DNA of 64,000 bases from assembly GCA_047722935.1 (NCBI GenBank), contig JBDNZS010000003.1:30211-94210 (forward strand), given 5' to 3'. The stretch is from Ethanoligenens sp047722935 (GTDB lineage: Bacteria > Bacillota > Clostridia > Oscillospirales > Ethanoligenentaceae). Shown piece after piece: positions 53,456 to 61,845 of the stretch; the first letter of the stretch is position 1, and the number at the start of each line of letters is the position of its first letter. A program made the position numbers and the translations under genes. The notes below the pieces were generated by a model that was not told the origin of the DNA, ran no database searches, and saw only the letters and a list, made by a program, of their open reading frames with translations.

Positions 53456-54211
53456 ATGAAAGTCAAAATGACCGCAAAGGATGTCAATCTGCACTACGGT
53501 GAAGTCCACGCATTGAAAAATGTCAACCTTGCTGCCTATGAAAACCACATCACCGCGCTGATTGGACCGTCCGGTTGCGGTAAGTCCACCTTTATCAAAA
53601 CGCTCAATCGCATGAACGATTTGATTTCTTCAGTACGCGTGGATGGGGAAGTCACTCTGGATGGCGAGGACATTTACGCCCGTGACATGGATGTCACCCT
53701 TTTGCGCAAACGGGTGGGCATGGTATTCCAACAACCCAACCCGTTCCCCATGTCTATTTACGACAACATCGCCTATGGGCCACGCATTCACGGCACAAAA
53801 AATCGTGCAGCGCTTGACACCATCGTAGAAAAGAGTCTGCGCGGCGCCGCCCTGTGGGATGAAGTAAGCGACCGCCTCCGCAAGAGTGCGCTGGGGCTTT
53901 CCGGCGGCCAGCAGCAACGTCTTTGCATCGCGCGCGCGCTTGCGGTGGAACCGGAAGTGTTGCTGATGGATGAACCAACCAGCGCACTCGACCCAATCTC
54001 CACCATGAAGATTGAGGAGTTGGCCGGTGAACTCAAAAAGCAATACACCATTGTCATTGTTACACACAACATGCAGCAGGCCGCCCGCATCTCCGATTTC
54101 ACCGCCTTTTTTCTGCATGGAGAAATCGTCGAATTCAGCGAAACGAATACGCTTTTCTCTATGCCGAAAGACAAGCGTACTGAAGATTACATCACCGGGC
54201 GCTTCGGGTGA
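53456..54211 (+). CDS. pstB: Phosphate ABC transporter ATPase PstB
   Basis: 251 residues, the standard PstB length. It shows Walker A GPSGCGKST, the PstB-typical TLNRMND, FQQPNPFPMSIYDN, signature LSGGQQQRLCIARA and Walker B LLMDEPTSALDP. It starts 18 bases after pstA with GGAGG upstream. Confidence 0.97.
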   Translation: MKVKMTAKDVNLHYGEVHALKNVNLAAYENHITALIGPSGCGKSTFIKTLNRMNDLISSVRVDGEVTLDGEDIYARDMDVTLLRKRVGMVFQQPNPFPMSIYDNIAYGPRIHGTKNRAALDTIVEKSLRGAALWDEVSDRLRKSALGLSGGQQQRLCIARALAVEPEVLLMDEPTSALDPISTMKIEELAGELKKQYTIVIVTHNMQQAARISDFTAFFLHGEIVEFSETNTLFSMPKDKRTEDYITGRFG

Positions 54212-54344
54212 ATATTACCGCTGTTCTCCGCATATATGGTACTGGGACAGCACCGTCAACGGATACCCACTGTTTCTTTATTGATTCCATGCCGAGAAAA
54301 ACACATTTGGCAAACTTGTATTTCATATATTGAGGGGGAAAAGC

Positions 54345-55007
54345 GTGAACGTGCGTACTGAATTTGAAAAAGAGCTGGAACAGTTACACCTGCGTTTGAT
54401 TCGCATGGGGGGATTAGCGGAAGAGGCCATCGACCGCTCCATCATTGCATTTGAAAAACAGGATATCGCTCTGGCACAATCGGTCGTGGAAAATGACAAG
54501 CAAATCGATGATTTGGAGCGGGATATCGAGACCCAGTGCCTGCGGTTGCTTCTGCGGCAGCAACCGGTAGCCAAAGATCTGCGCGCGGTATCCGCCGCGT
54601 TGAAGATCGTCACCGATATGGAGCGTATCGGTGACCACGCAGTGGGTATTGCGGACATCCTCGTGCGTTTTGGAGAACATCCGCCGACCCAATCCATTGA
54701 GCATATTCCGTTGATGGCCCACATCGCGTCCTCGATGGTAAAGGACAGCGTTAACGCGTTTGTCCACAGTGATATGAAACTCTCTCGGGAAATCATTGAG
54801 CGCGACGATGAGGTGGATCAGCTGTTTCATACCATCCAACAGGAAATCGTGACCATCCTTGTGCAAAACCCAAGCAATGCCGATGAAGCAATCGATCTGT
54901 TGATGATTGCAAAATACATCGAGCGCATTGCGGATCATGCAGAAAACATCGCGGAATGGGTTATTTTCTTCGTGACCGGTTCCATCAAGGACCAGCAAAT
55001 CCTATAA
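54345..55007 (+). CDS. phoU: PhoU phosphate-signalling protein
   Basis: The 220-residue all-helical protein with two three-helix repeats links PstB activity to PhoR. Both repeats show the metal-binding pattern DLRAVSAALKIVTDMERIGDHAVGIA and, later, LLMIAKYIERIADHAENIAEWV. The start is taken as the GTG at 54345, just after GAGGGGG; a second GTG at 54351 is possible. In many Firmicutes phoU is the last gene of the pst operon, as here. Confidence 0.93.
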   Translation: MNVRTEFEKELEQLHLRLIRMGGLAEEAIDRSIIAFEKQDIALAQSVVENDKQIDDLERDIETQCLRLLLRQQPVAKDLRAVSAALKIVTDMERIGDHAVGIADILVRFGEHPPTQSIEHIPLMAHIASSMVKDSVNAFVHSDMKLSREIIERDDEVDQLFHTIQQEIVTILVQNPSNADEAIDLLMIAKYIERIADHAENIAEWVIFFVTGSIKDQQIL

Positions 55008-55104
55008 GCGGCAGGGTTGTTTCCAGACGATTGAGACTGGGCGTCTCTGTAATGGATTTGTATAAACACGCATCTCCACGATTGAAATACAGGAGAAAAT
55101 CGGA

Positions 55105-55791
55105 ATGGCAAAAATGGCATTCGTGGTGGAAGACGAAGAAAACATCCGGGAAGTCATCAAATGCGCATTGGAATCCTGCGGTCTGCATGTCTTGGGATTC
55201 GAGGAGGCCGAATTGCTTTTCCCTGAGATGGAAAAACATCTGCCGGATCTGATCCTGCTGGACATTATGTTGCCCGGCATGGATGGACTGACTGCACTGC
55301 GCCAGATTAAAGCGGGGCCCGCGGCCCATGTGCCGGTTATTCTGCTCACAGCCAAAAGCAGCGAAATCGACAAAGTGACCGGTTTGGATTTGGGTGCCGA
55401 CGATTATGTCACCAAACCGTTCGGCGTGTTGGAACTCATGGCCCGGGTACGCGCCGCTCTGCGGCACACCGACCAATCGGGTTCCAGCAAAAGCGTGTTG
55501 ACCTCACATGGTATCCGCCTCGATAAGGAGCGCCACGAAGTCACTTTGAATGAAAGGGCAGTCGAATTGACGCTCAAGGAATTTGAATTGCTCAAGCTGC
55601 TCATGGAAAATCAAGGGAAGGCTATGACACGCAATAGCCTGTTGGACAATGTTTGGGGCTATGGATATGCCGGCGAAACCCGTACGCTGGACATGCATGT
55701 GCGCAGTCTGCGGCAAAAACTGGGTGCGGACTGTGATGGCGGGCGTTTTATCACCACGGTGCGCGGCGTTGGATATAAGTTCGACGGTTGA
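55105..55791 (+). CDS. phoP: Response regulator PhoP (OmpR/PhoB family)
   Basis: 228 residues. The receiver domain has the acidic pair VEDEEN, phospho-acceptor Asp in LLDIMLPGMDG and Lys in TKPFG. The C-terminal winged helix has ELTLKEFELLKLLMENQGKAMTR and TLDMHVRSLRQKLG with the TTVRGVGYKF ending. Predicted to bind the repeats upstream of pstS. Confidence 0.93.
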   Translation: MAKMAFVVEDEENIREVIKCALESCGLHVLGFEEAELLFPEMEKHLPDLILLDIMLPGMDGLTALRQIKAGPAAHVPVILLTAKSSEIDKVTGLDLGADDYVTKPFGVLELMARVRAALRHTDQSGSSKSVLTSHGIRLDKERHEVTLNERAVELTLKEFELLKLLMENQGKAMTRNSLLDNVWGYGYAGETRTLDMHVRSLRQKLGADCDGGRFITTVRGVGYKFDG

Positions 55792-55889
55792 GAAAAACAA
55801 TCACCTTTATTATATGGCCGTGTGCGCTCAGCTCGCACACGGCCTTCCGTTTCCGCAAAACAAATGTATTTGGTGCAGGGGGAATTAAC

Positions 55890-57275
55890 ATGCTCAAGCG
55901 TTCCGTTTGGTGGGCATCTGCTTTAGCGGTGCTGGTCGGCGTATTGGTGTGCAGCGGCACATTGGCTTTGTTCACAGATAATATGCAACCCAACGCAGGC
56001 TATGAAAATATTGTTTACAGTTTGCTCTTTGGTCTGCTGGCAGGCGCTGTTACCGCGCTGTTCACCTGCCTGCATGTGCAAAGACGTACGGAACAATGCA
56101 TGAACGGCATCATACAGGTCTTGGAACAATTGCGTCAGGGCGTTCGAGACAGCAAGCACATCACCATACAGGATGCATTCCTTCCAGGCCAGGCCCGTGT
56201 TGGGGAATTGCTGATGCAGATCTCACAGGCGAGTGAAAAAGTGCATTCTGAACGCGCACGTGCCGATGATATGCTCAACAATATGAATGAAGGCCTCGTA
56301 GCCTTGGACAATGCCCTCACCATTGTGGTAATGAACAAACGGGCAGCCGAGTTTTTCAAATCCGGCGATGAAAACATGCTGGGGCAAAACCTGCTGCATT
56401 TGACCCATATGCCAAGGCTCATTGAAGCCGCCACCCAAACGATTACAACCGGCCAAGCGGACTCGTTTGATTGGGAGGACACCGAGCGCCGCCTCACGCT
56501 GCAAATCTCCATCAGCGCCGTGAATGGGATTGTTGCGGAAAAAAGCAACGGCGTCATCCTTTTGATTACCGATGTGACCGCCGTGCGCCGCACTGAACAG
56601 ATTCGCTCTGAATTTGTAGCCAATGCGTCACATGAACTCAAAACCCCGTTAACTGCTATTAAAGGGTTCGTAGAACTGATGGAAGCTGACATCATTACCG
56701 AACCGGAACAAGTAAAGGAATATTTGGGACGCATCCAAAAAGAAACAGAGCGCATGATTGAACTCATCAACGACATTCTTCACTTATCAGAATTGGAATC
56801 GGTAAACGCCGATGTGGGCTTCACCACCGTCAGCATGAAGTTGACCGCCCAGCGTGCGGTTGAATCAGTTGCATTGTCGGCCCATAAACGGAACATAACA
56901 GTAGAAGTGAAAGGTGACATGGGGACATTGCGTGCCAACCCGGATCGCATGACACAGCTTGCGTTAAACCTCATCGACAATGCGGTCAAATATAACAAAC
57001 CGGATGGTCATGTGCAAGTGGATATCTCGTCTAAAGACGGCAACGTTCTGTTTTGTGTCAGCGATACCGGCGTAGGCATCCCCCCCGATTCCACACAGCG
57101 TATTTTTGAACGGTTTTACCGGGTGGACAAAGGTCGCAGCCGCCGTCAGGGCGGCACTGGGTTGGGGCTGTCCATCGTCAAGCATATTGTGGGGCTGTAC
57201 CGAGGCCACATTGAGATTGAAAGCGCTGTTGGAAAGGGCACGACCATCACTGTTATTTTGCCTGCCAACCTATAA
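55890..57275 (+). CDS. phoR: Sensor histidine kinase PhoR
   Basis: The 461-residue protein has two TM segments (about residues 7-28 and 45-65) with only a short outer loop, a PAS-like domain (NMNEGLVALDNALTIVVMN), the H-box ANASHELKTPLTAIKGF, the N-box LALNLIDNAVKYNKP and ATP-binding G boxes DTGVGIP and GTGLGLSIVKH. The tiny outer loop fits sensing through PstSCAB-PhoU instead of direct ligand binding. The start is the ATG at 55890 after CAGGGGGA. Its frame extends back to the phoP stop without support. Confidence 0.92.
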   Translation: MLKRSVWWASALAVLVGVLVCSGTLALFTDNMQPNAGYENIVYSLLFGLLAGAVTALFTCLHVQRRTEQCMNGIIQVLEQLRQGVRDSKHITIQDAFLPGQARVGELLMQISQASEKVHSERARADDMLNNMNEGLVALDNALTIVVMNKRAAEFFKSGDENMLGQNLLHLTHMPRLIEAATQTITTGQADSFDWEDTERRLTLQISISAVNGIVAEKSNGVILLITDVTAVRRTEQIRSEFVANASHELKTPLTAIKGFVELMEADIITEPEQVKEYLGRIQKETERMIELINDILHLSELESVNADVGFTTVSMKLTAQRAVESVALSAHKRNITVEVKGDMGTLRANPDRMTQLALNLIDNAVKYNKPDGHVQVDISSKDGNVLFCVSDTGVGIPPDSTQRIFERFYRVDKGRSRRQGGTGLGLSIVKHIVGLYRGHIEIESAVGKGTTITVILPANL

Positions 57276-57399
57276 TATCATTCCGGCACTTACCCATAGA
57301 AGCGTATTGTCGCTGAAACAGTGCACAGCATGGCCATTTAATCTATGATTACATCAAGCACTGTTGCATTGTTCCTCATTGCCAATGTAATACTTGCTC

Positions 57400-57440
57400 A
57401 AGCAGCGCATAGACCGGTATCGCCGGTCTATGCGCTGCTT
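57400..57440. other. Perfect 18-bp hairpin after phoR
   Basis: AAGCAGCGCATAGACCGG (57400-57417) pairs perfectly with 57423-57440 around a 5-base loop. No T-run is found on either side. It could end the pho mRNA in a Rho-like manner, act as a 3'-end stabiliser or be a repeat element. Confidence 0.7.
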
Positions 57441-57470
57441 GTTGCCAGGCTATACGCGGGAATGGAAATT

Positions 57471-57479
57471 TGCTATAAT
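57471..57479 (+). promoter_or_regulatory. Extended -10 promoter of acyP
   Basis: TGCTATAAT, a consensus extended -10 (-10 at 57474-57479), about 80 bases before the acyP start. Confidence 0.6.
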
Positions 57480-57558
57480 ACAGACAAGAATCCAAATCAA
57501 GGCGCACACGGCTTGTACAGCCGCCGACAGGCGGGTCGTATTAAAAGGAGGGCGTTGC

Positions 57559-57828
57559 ATGAAACGATATCACATGCTGGTGTCCGGCCTGGTGCAAGGG
57601 GTCGGTTTTCGTTACTTTGTCTGGCAGACAGCCCTGCGGTTGGGTTTGATTGGTTGGGTAAAAAATCTGGATAGTGGGGAAGTCGAGCTGGAAGCGCAGG
57701 GCGCACCCCATAAACTGGACCGTTTCACCAAAGAGGTGCAAAAGGGGCCTCGTTTCTCTCATGTAGACCATGTCGACATACAGGAGGTTGAGGCAACCTC
57801 TGATACTGGATTTCAAATTTTAAATTGA
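57559..57828 (+). CDS. acyP: Acylphosphatase
   Basis: 89 residues, the standard small alpha/beta fold. It shows the phosphate-binding loop SGLVQGVGFRYFV with the catalytic Arg, and LGLIGWVKNLDSGEVELEAQG with the catalytic Asn. Hydrolyses carboxyl-phosphate anhydrides. The start is the ATG at 57559 after AAAAGGAGG; the upstream reading frame includes the promoter and the hairpin. Confidence 0.94.
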   Translation: MKRYHMLVSGLVQGVGFRYFVWQTALRLGLIGWVKNLDSGEVELEAQGAPHKLDRFTKEVQKGPRFSHVDHVDIQEVEATSDTGFQILN

Positions 57829-57867
57829 ATAGACCGGATGTCTCCGGGATATGCCGCGCACAACAAG

Positions 57868-57901
57868 CATCCCCGTACAGGATAAGTCCTGCACGGGGAT
57901 G
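57868..57901. terminator. Hairpin between convergent acyP and metY
   Basis: CATCCCCGTACAGGA pairs with TCCTGCACGGGGATG (one mismatch) around TAAG. T-rich flanks are weak, so termination is inferred mainly from its position between convergent genes. Confidence 0.55.
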
Positions 57902-57945
57902 TATCATATGAAAGGGGATTCATATCATCGTTTAGACAAGATTGT

Positions 57946-59232
57946 TTACACTGCCTGATTGAGCGCCTGATCCAAATCCGCAATCAAATCGTCCGGATCT
58001 TCAATCCCAATAGAAAGCCGAATTGTCTCCGGACCAAAGCCCGCAGCCTTCTGCTCTTCCGCTGTAAGCTGCTGATGCGTTGTGGAAGACGGATGAATGA
58101 CCAACGATTTGGCATCGGCCACATTGGCAAGCTGCGAGAAAATCTCCAGACCATCAATGAATTTCTTGGCTGTGTTGACGTCGCCCTTCACATCAAAGCT
58201 GAAGATTGAGCCGACGCCTTTTGGAAAGTACTTCTGCGCCAGCGCGTGGTATTTGTTTGAGGGCAGACCCGGATAGCTCACATCTGCCACTTTCGGATGC
58301 TTGCTCAGGAAAGCCACAATTTTCTCCGTGTTGGAAACATGGCGCGCAACACGCAGGGACAGAGTTTCCAAGCTCTGGATAAACAGCCAGGAATGCCATG
58401 GGGCCAGTGTAGCGCCCAGATCGCGAAGCAGCTGTGCGCGCACTTTGACAGCAAACGCCACGCCTCCCAGATCAACATACTTGATGCCGTGGTAGCTTTC
58501 ATCCGGCTCGGTAAAGCCAGGGAATTTCCCGCTGGCGGCCCAGTCAAAATTGCCCCCATCCACGATTATTCCGCCGATGGCTGTGCCATGCCCACCGATG
58601 AACTTGGTTGCGCTATGCACCACTACATTTGCACCGTGTTCAAAAGGGCGGAACAAATATGGAGTAGCAAAGGTGTTATCCACAATGAGCGGAATGCCCG
58701 CATCATGAGCGATTTTGGCAACTGCATCAAAGTCAATAATATTGATACCTGGATTGCCCAGCGTTTCGATGTAGACCGCCTTGGTCTTGTCATCGATGGC
58801 ATTTTTGAAGTTTTCCGGTTCATCGGGGTCCACAAATGTGGTGGTGATACCATAACGCGGCAGCGTGGTGGCAAATAGATTATAGGTGCCGCCATAAAGT
58901 GTGCTGGCCGACACAATGTTATCGCCCGCGTTGGCCACATTCAAGATGGCATAGGTGATAGCCGCCGCACCGGATGCCGTCGCAAGACCTGCCGTACCGC
59001 CTTCGAGCGCTGCAACGCGCTGTTCAAACACATCTGTGGTCGGATTGGTCAAACGGGAATAAATATTTCCCGGAATTTTCAGACCAAAACGACCCTCAGC
59101 TTCTTCGGTATCTTTAAAAACATAGGAGGTCGTTTGATAGACCGGAACAGCGCGGGCTCCGGTAGTCGGGTCGGGCGATTCCTGACCGGCATGAACCTGC
59201 AATGTATCAAAGCTGTATTTTTTCTCACTCAT
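57946..59232 (-). CDS. metY: O-acetylhomoserine aminocarboxypropyltransferase (OAH sulfhydrylase)
   Basis: PLP enzyme of the Cys/Met-metabolism gamma family that makes homocysteine from O-acetylhomoserine and sulfide. 428 residues, the MetY length (longer than cystathionine gamma-synthase). Motifs: ETLGNPGINIIDFDA, the PLP lysine in VHSATKFIGGHGTAIGG, and the MetY-typical insertion around the GNFDWAASGKFPGFTEPD stretch. The start is the ATG at 59232 after AGAAAGG. Expressed from a consensus promoter through a 225-base structured leader. Confidence 0.94.
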   Translation of the reverse strand: MSEKKYSFDTLQVHAGQESPDPTTGARAVPVYQTTSYVFKDTEEAEGRFGLKIPGNIYSRLTNPTTDVFEQRVAALEGGTAGLATASGAAAITYAILNVANAGDNIVSASTLYGGTYNLFATTLPRYGITTTFVDPDEPENFKNAIDDKTKAVYIETLGNPGINIIDFDAVAKIAHDAGIPLIVDNTFATPYLFRPFEHGANVVVHSATKFIGGHGTAIGGIIVDGGNFDWAASGKFPGFTEPDESYHGIKYVDLGGVAFAVKVRAQLLRDLGATLAPWHSWLFIQSLETLSLRVARHVSNTEKIVAFLSKHPKVADVSYPGLPSNKYHALAQKYFPKGVGSIFSFDVKGDVNTAKKFIDGLEIFSQLANVADAKSLVIHPSSTTHQQLTAEEQKAAGFGPETIRLSIGIEDPDDLIADLDQALNQAV

Positions 59233-59301
59233 GTGTAAAGCAACCTTTCTTTTTACCGTTCTATTCTGATGGATGCCCCTAGAGGATTCTGCGGGGCAAT
59301 A

Positions 59302-59421
59302 CGGATGTGCCTGACCCGATCCTCCGGATCAGCCGCCGCAACAGGCTATGCAAACCTGCCTGTGACACATTCGCCGGGTCGCAAGTTCCGCAGCAGACCG
59401 TCCGATCATGTTAGCCATCCG
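59302..59421 (-). ncRNA. Structured 5' leader of metY, class unassigned
   Basis: The minus strand can close a 6-bp outer stem (CGGATG at 59421-59416 with CATCCG at 59307-59302). Inside it lie three hairpin candidates: GGTC/GACC (59399-59396 with 59380-59377), ACAGGC/GCCTGT (59363-59358 with 59346-59341) and CTGATCC/GGGTCAG (59332-59326 with 59317-59311). This is a multi-branched fold of riboswitch size. I do not find the SAM-I GGCAACC or T-box GGTGGNACC strings. A further hairpin, GCCCC/GGGGC, lies between it and the gene. Confidence 0.45.
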
Positions 59422-59463
59422 CCTTTCATATAAATAACTAAATGTATTGGATTTATATGTATT

Positions 59464-59492
59464 ACTATAACCTAAACATGCGTATCTGTCAA
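59464..59492 (-). promoter_or_regulatory. Promoter of metY
   Basis: Minus strand TTGACA (59492-59487), a 17-base spacer and TATAGT (59469-59464). Start of transcription near 59457, leaving a leader of about 225 bases. Confidence 0.8.
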
Positions 59493-59531
59493 CACCCATT
59501 ATGTAATTTCCACAACTTCTTTAGTGGGGAA

Positions 59532-60368
59532 TCAGCCCTGCTTTATTGAGGAGGAAAGAACCGCGTTCATGCTTCCGGTCCGATAGCCGTTCAGATCAAG
59601 TGCCACATAAGTAAATCCTAATGCCTGTAGTGCTTGATGCACCCGCTTGGCATTTCCATTCTCAAACATGCGCGGCATCTCGTCGGGCGAAAGTTCGATG
59701 CGCGCAATATCACCGTGATGGCGCACCCGCACCTGCCGAAAACCCATATCCATGAGCAGCTGTTCTGCCAAGTCAATATCGTGCAGCTTTTGACGGGTAA
59801 TTTTTTCACCATACGGGATGCGGGAAGACAGGCACGCAAAGGAGGGCTTATCCCACGTGGGCAGACCCAGCTCCCGTGAGATAGCGCGGATATCGGCTTT
59901 GGCCAGTTCCGCGACACGCAGGGGACTATGAATGCCCTGTTCCGCTACCGCCTGCAAACCCGGGCGAAAATCCCCCAAGTCGTCCAGATTAGAACCCTCC
60001 GCAATCTCCGACACCCCGAATTTGTCCGCAACTTTGCGGATTTTATGGAACAGCTCATTTTTGCAGAGATAACACCGATCGGTCGGATTGTTTTCAAATC
60101 CTTCGACATCGAGTTCTTCCGAAACAATAATCTCGTGCCGCACTCCAAACGCCTTTGCGAGCGCAGCGGCTTCACGCAGTTCACGTTCGGGATAAGTAGC
60201 GGAGCGCGCCGTCACAGCCAGCACATGCTCTGCGCCAAGTGCATCACAAGCGGTGCGCAGCAACAGCGAGGAATCCACCCCGCCTGAAAATGCAACTGCC
60301 ACACTGCCCAACCCGCGGAGATATGCAAGCAATGCCGCATGTTTATTTTGCAAAACAGAATCCATCAT
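59532..60368 (-). CDS. larE: LarE-like ATP-dependent sulfur transferase
   Basis: 278-residue PP-loop enzyme that adenylates and thiolates the nickel-pincer precursor in the Lar system. It shows the PP-loop SGGVDSS (residues 29-35), NNPTDRCYLCK and the sacrificial cysteine position Cys179 in FACLSSRIPYG, corresponding to Cys176 of Lactobacillus LarE. Cys99 and Cys102 form an additional CxxC. The start is the ATG at 60368, 6 bases after AAAGG. It lies between metY and an AI-2E family transporter, with no larB, larC or larA in the window. Confidence 0.88.
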   Translation of the reverse strand: MMDSVLQNKHAALLAYLRGLGSVAVAFSGGVDSSLLLRTACDALGAEHVLAVTARSATYPERELREAAALAKAFGVRHEIIVSEELDVEGFENNPTDRCYLCKNELFHKIRKVADKFGVSEIAEGSNLDDLGDFRPGLQAVAEQGIHSPLRVAELAKADIRAISRELGLPTWDKPSFACLSSRIPYGEKITRQKLHDIDLAEQLLMDMGFRQVRVRHHGDIARIELSPDEMPRMFENGNAKRVHQALQALGFTYVALDLNGYRTGSMNAVLSSSIKQG

Positions 60369-60407
60369 TTCCATCCTTTCTATCAAACAGCTTGAAACAA
60401 TATTGCC

Positions 60408-61511
60408 TTAATCATGTCGTTCTCTGACCGAAAACCGCGGAAACGGCGGAAGGCGGGTGCTTTTGCCGCCATCCTGCGGCAGCACTTCCAGCACATCCAG
60501 CAAGAATACCGCCAACGGCAGCCCGATGACCAATCCCCACAGCCCTATCACGTGCTCTGCAATCAACAGCACCAGAAATGTAATGAATACCGGCAGCTGT
60601 GTCTTGTTGGACATCAGTTTCGGGTTAAGGACATACCCTTCCAGTGCGTGTAGAACGGCGACAAGGATTAGCACCCAAATCACCTTAGTAACACCGCCGG
60701 TCGCGTACCCCACGATACACAACGGTATCAGGGAGATAAATACGCCGGCCACGGGAACCAGCCCCAGCACAAAAATCATCGCAGCCAAACCTATGACGCT
60801 TGGAAACCCCATGATAAACAGGACAACGGTGGAAATCGCCGTATTGATACAGGAAATCAACAGCTGTGTCTGGATGACACTACCAAATGAATTGGAAAAT
60901 TTCCTTGTAAAATACCGCATGTCTTCATACATCCAGTGCAGCTTGCTTCCTTTAAATTGCCGCAAAAAAGCACGCACCGAGGATTTGCCCAGCAAAAAGA
61001 ACAGACTAAGGATCAGTGCCATAAAAATATTGACGCTGGCGGTGCCGATATTGCTCAAGAACTGCACGATGGTCGTACCGCCATTCGCCAGATACTTGGA
61101 AATATCCACATGGCCGGATACAAACGACACGATGGATTGCAGGGAAAATTGACTGCTGTCGGTTGTTGCCGTTTTGGGTGTCGATGCAAATGTCTTATTC
61201 ATACTGGTGATCAAATCGCCAATCTGGTGAACGATTACCGGGATATAGATCCACATCAAAATGACCAGCGCCAAAATGACCAGTGCATATAAGATAATCA
61301 CCACAACGCGTGGATTGGTTTTTCGTTTAAACAGCTTCAGATATAGTCCACTGACGACTTTTTCGGCACTGTTTCCAAAATAGATAAACATGAACGTTAG
61401 CAAAAAAATCGAAAGCATTTTGCGCAGCCAAACCAGCACCACTATGATCGCTATAAAAATCAATATGCGCCGCACATAAGGCTTTTTGAAAAAAGCAAAC
61501 AACGTTTCCAT
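60408..61511 (-). CDS. AI-2E family transporter (PerM/YdbI-like)
   Basis: 367-residue polytopic membrane protein with about eight TM helices. It has the family pattern of an N-terminal two-helix block, a soluble region (about residues 105-165) and a C-terminal block ending in ALEGYVLNPKLMSNKTQLPVFITFLVLLIAEHV-type sequence (LNPKLM motif). Members include the putative AI-2 exporter TqsA and Na+/H+ antiporters, so the cargo is open. The larE gene follows 39 bases downstream and may be co-transcribed. Confidence 0.88.
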   Translation of the reverse strand: METLFAFFKKPYVRRILIFIAIIVVLVWLRKMLSIFLLTFMFIYFGNSAEKVVSGLYLKLFKRKTNPRVVVIILYALVILALVILMWIYIPVIVHQIGDLITSMNKTFASTPKTATTDSSQFSLQSIVSFVSGHVDISKYLANGGTTIVQFLSNIGTASVNIFMALILSLFFLLGKSSVRAFLRQFKGSKLHWMYEDMRYFTRKFSNSFGSVIQTQLLISCINTAISTVVLFIMGFPSVIGLAAMIFVLGLVPVAGVFISLIPLCIVGYATGGVTKVIWVLILVAVLHALEGYVLNPKLMSNKTQLPVFITFLVLLIAEHVIGLWGLVIGLPLAVFLLDVLEVLPQDGGKSTRLPPFPRFSVRERHD

Positions 61512-61569
61512 GTATGGAGCCTTTCTTCAATTCATCAACTCGAATAAAATGTCTGTAATAATCTAAAAC

Positions 61570-61601
61570 GGGGTCGCGGAAAATCAGTTTCCAGCGACCC
61601 C
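61570..61601 (-). other. Attenuator-like hairpin in the leader of the AI-2E transporter gene
   Basis: Minus strand GGGGTCGC (61601-61594) pairs with GCGACCCC (61577-61570), with further pairing of GGAAA and TTTCC inside, followed by GTTTTAG. It lies between the consensus promoter and the start codon. Confidence 0.5.
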
Positions 61602-61663
61602 ATGTCTTACGGAAAACCCACCGTCCCGCGCCAAGCGACGCAAGAAAAAACGGGACTGTCTCT

Positions 61664-61692
61664 ATCATAACGCACCCTCTGGCAGGTGTCAA
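61664..61692 (-). promoter_or_regulatory. Promoter of the AI-2E transporter gene
   Basis: Minus strand TTGACA (61692-61687), a 17-base spacer and TATGAT (61669-61664), with a leader of about 146 bases. Confidence 0.75.
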
Positions 61693-61785
61693 GTTTTTCG
61701 GTGTTCCACATTTTCCTTCAATAGAATACCCTTCGCAAAAGACGACGTCCCCGTGATTTTTTTTAGAAAAATCGGTAAATGGACA
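61693..61785. other. Non-coding part of the divergent region before the coat genes
   Basis: The gene-free region 61512-61845 is 334 bases. Apart from the promoters and the hairpin listed separately I see only T-rich sequence, with a T8 run near 61757-61764. Confidence 0.4.
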
Positions 61786-61815
61786 TCATAATCCTGCCTG
61801 CGGGTGGGATACTAT
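61786..61815 (+). promoter_or_regulatory. Possible sporulation-type (sigma E/K-like) promoter of coat genes
   Basis: TCATAAT (61786-61792), a 15-base spacer and GATACTAT (61808-61815) resemble the sigma-E -35 ATATT and -10 CATACAMT elements. There is no sigma-A promoter at this place. Eye match only. Confidence 0.35.
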
Positions 61816-61845
61816 GCGTGTACCAAATGAAAGGAGTGTATCAAT

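Noticed and set aside
52187..53548. 453-codon minus-strand frame across pstC/pstA
   Set aside because: Antisense to two clearly recognised permease genes; rich in His/Asp/Arg as expected for a shadow.
59302..59421. SAM-I riboswitch or T-box in the metY leader
   Set aside because: GGCAACC/kink-turn elements of SAM-I and the T-box consensus are missing; kept as unassigned structure.
61327..61692. 121-codon minus-strand frame in front of the AI-2E transporter
   Set aside because: Its first codon falls inside the -35 box of the transporter promoter and its second half overlaps the transporter in another frame.
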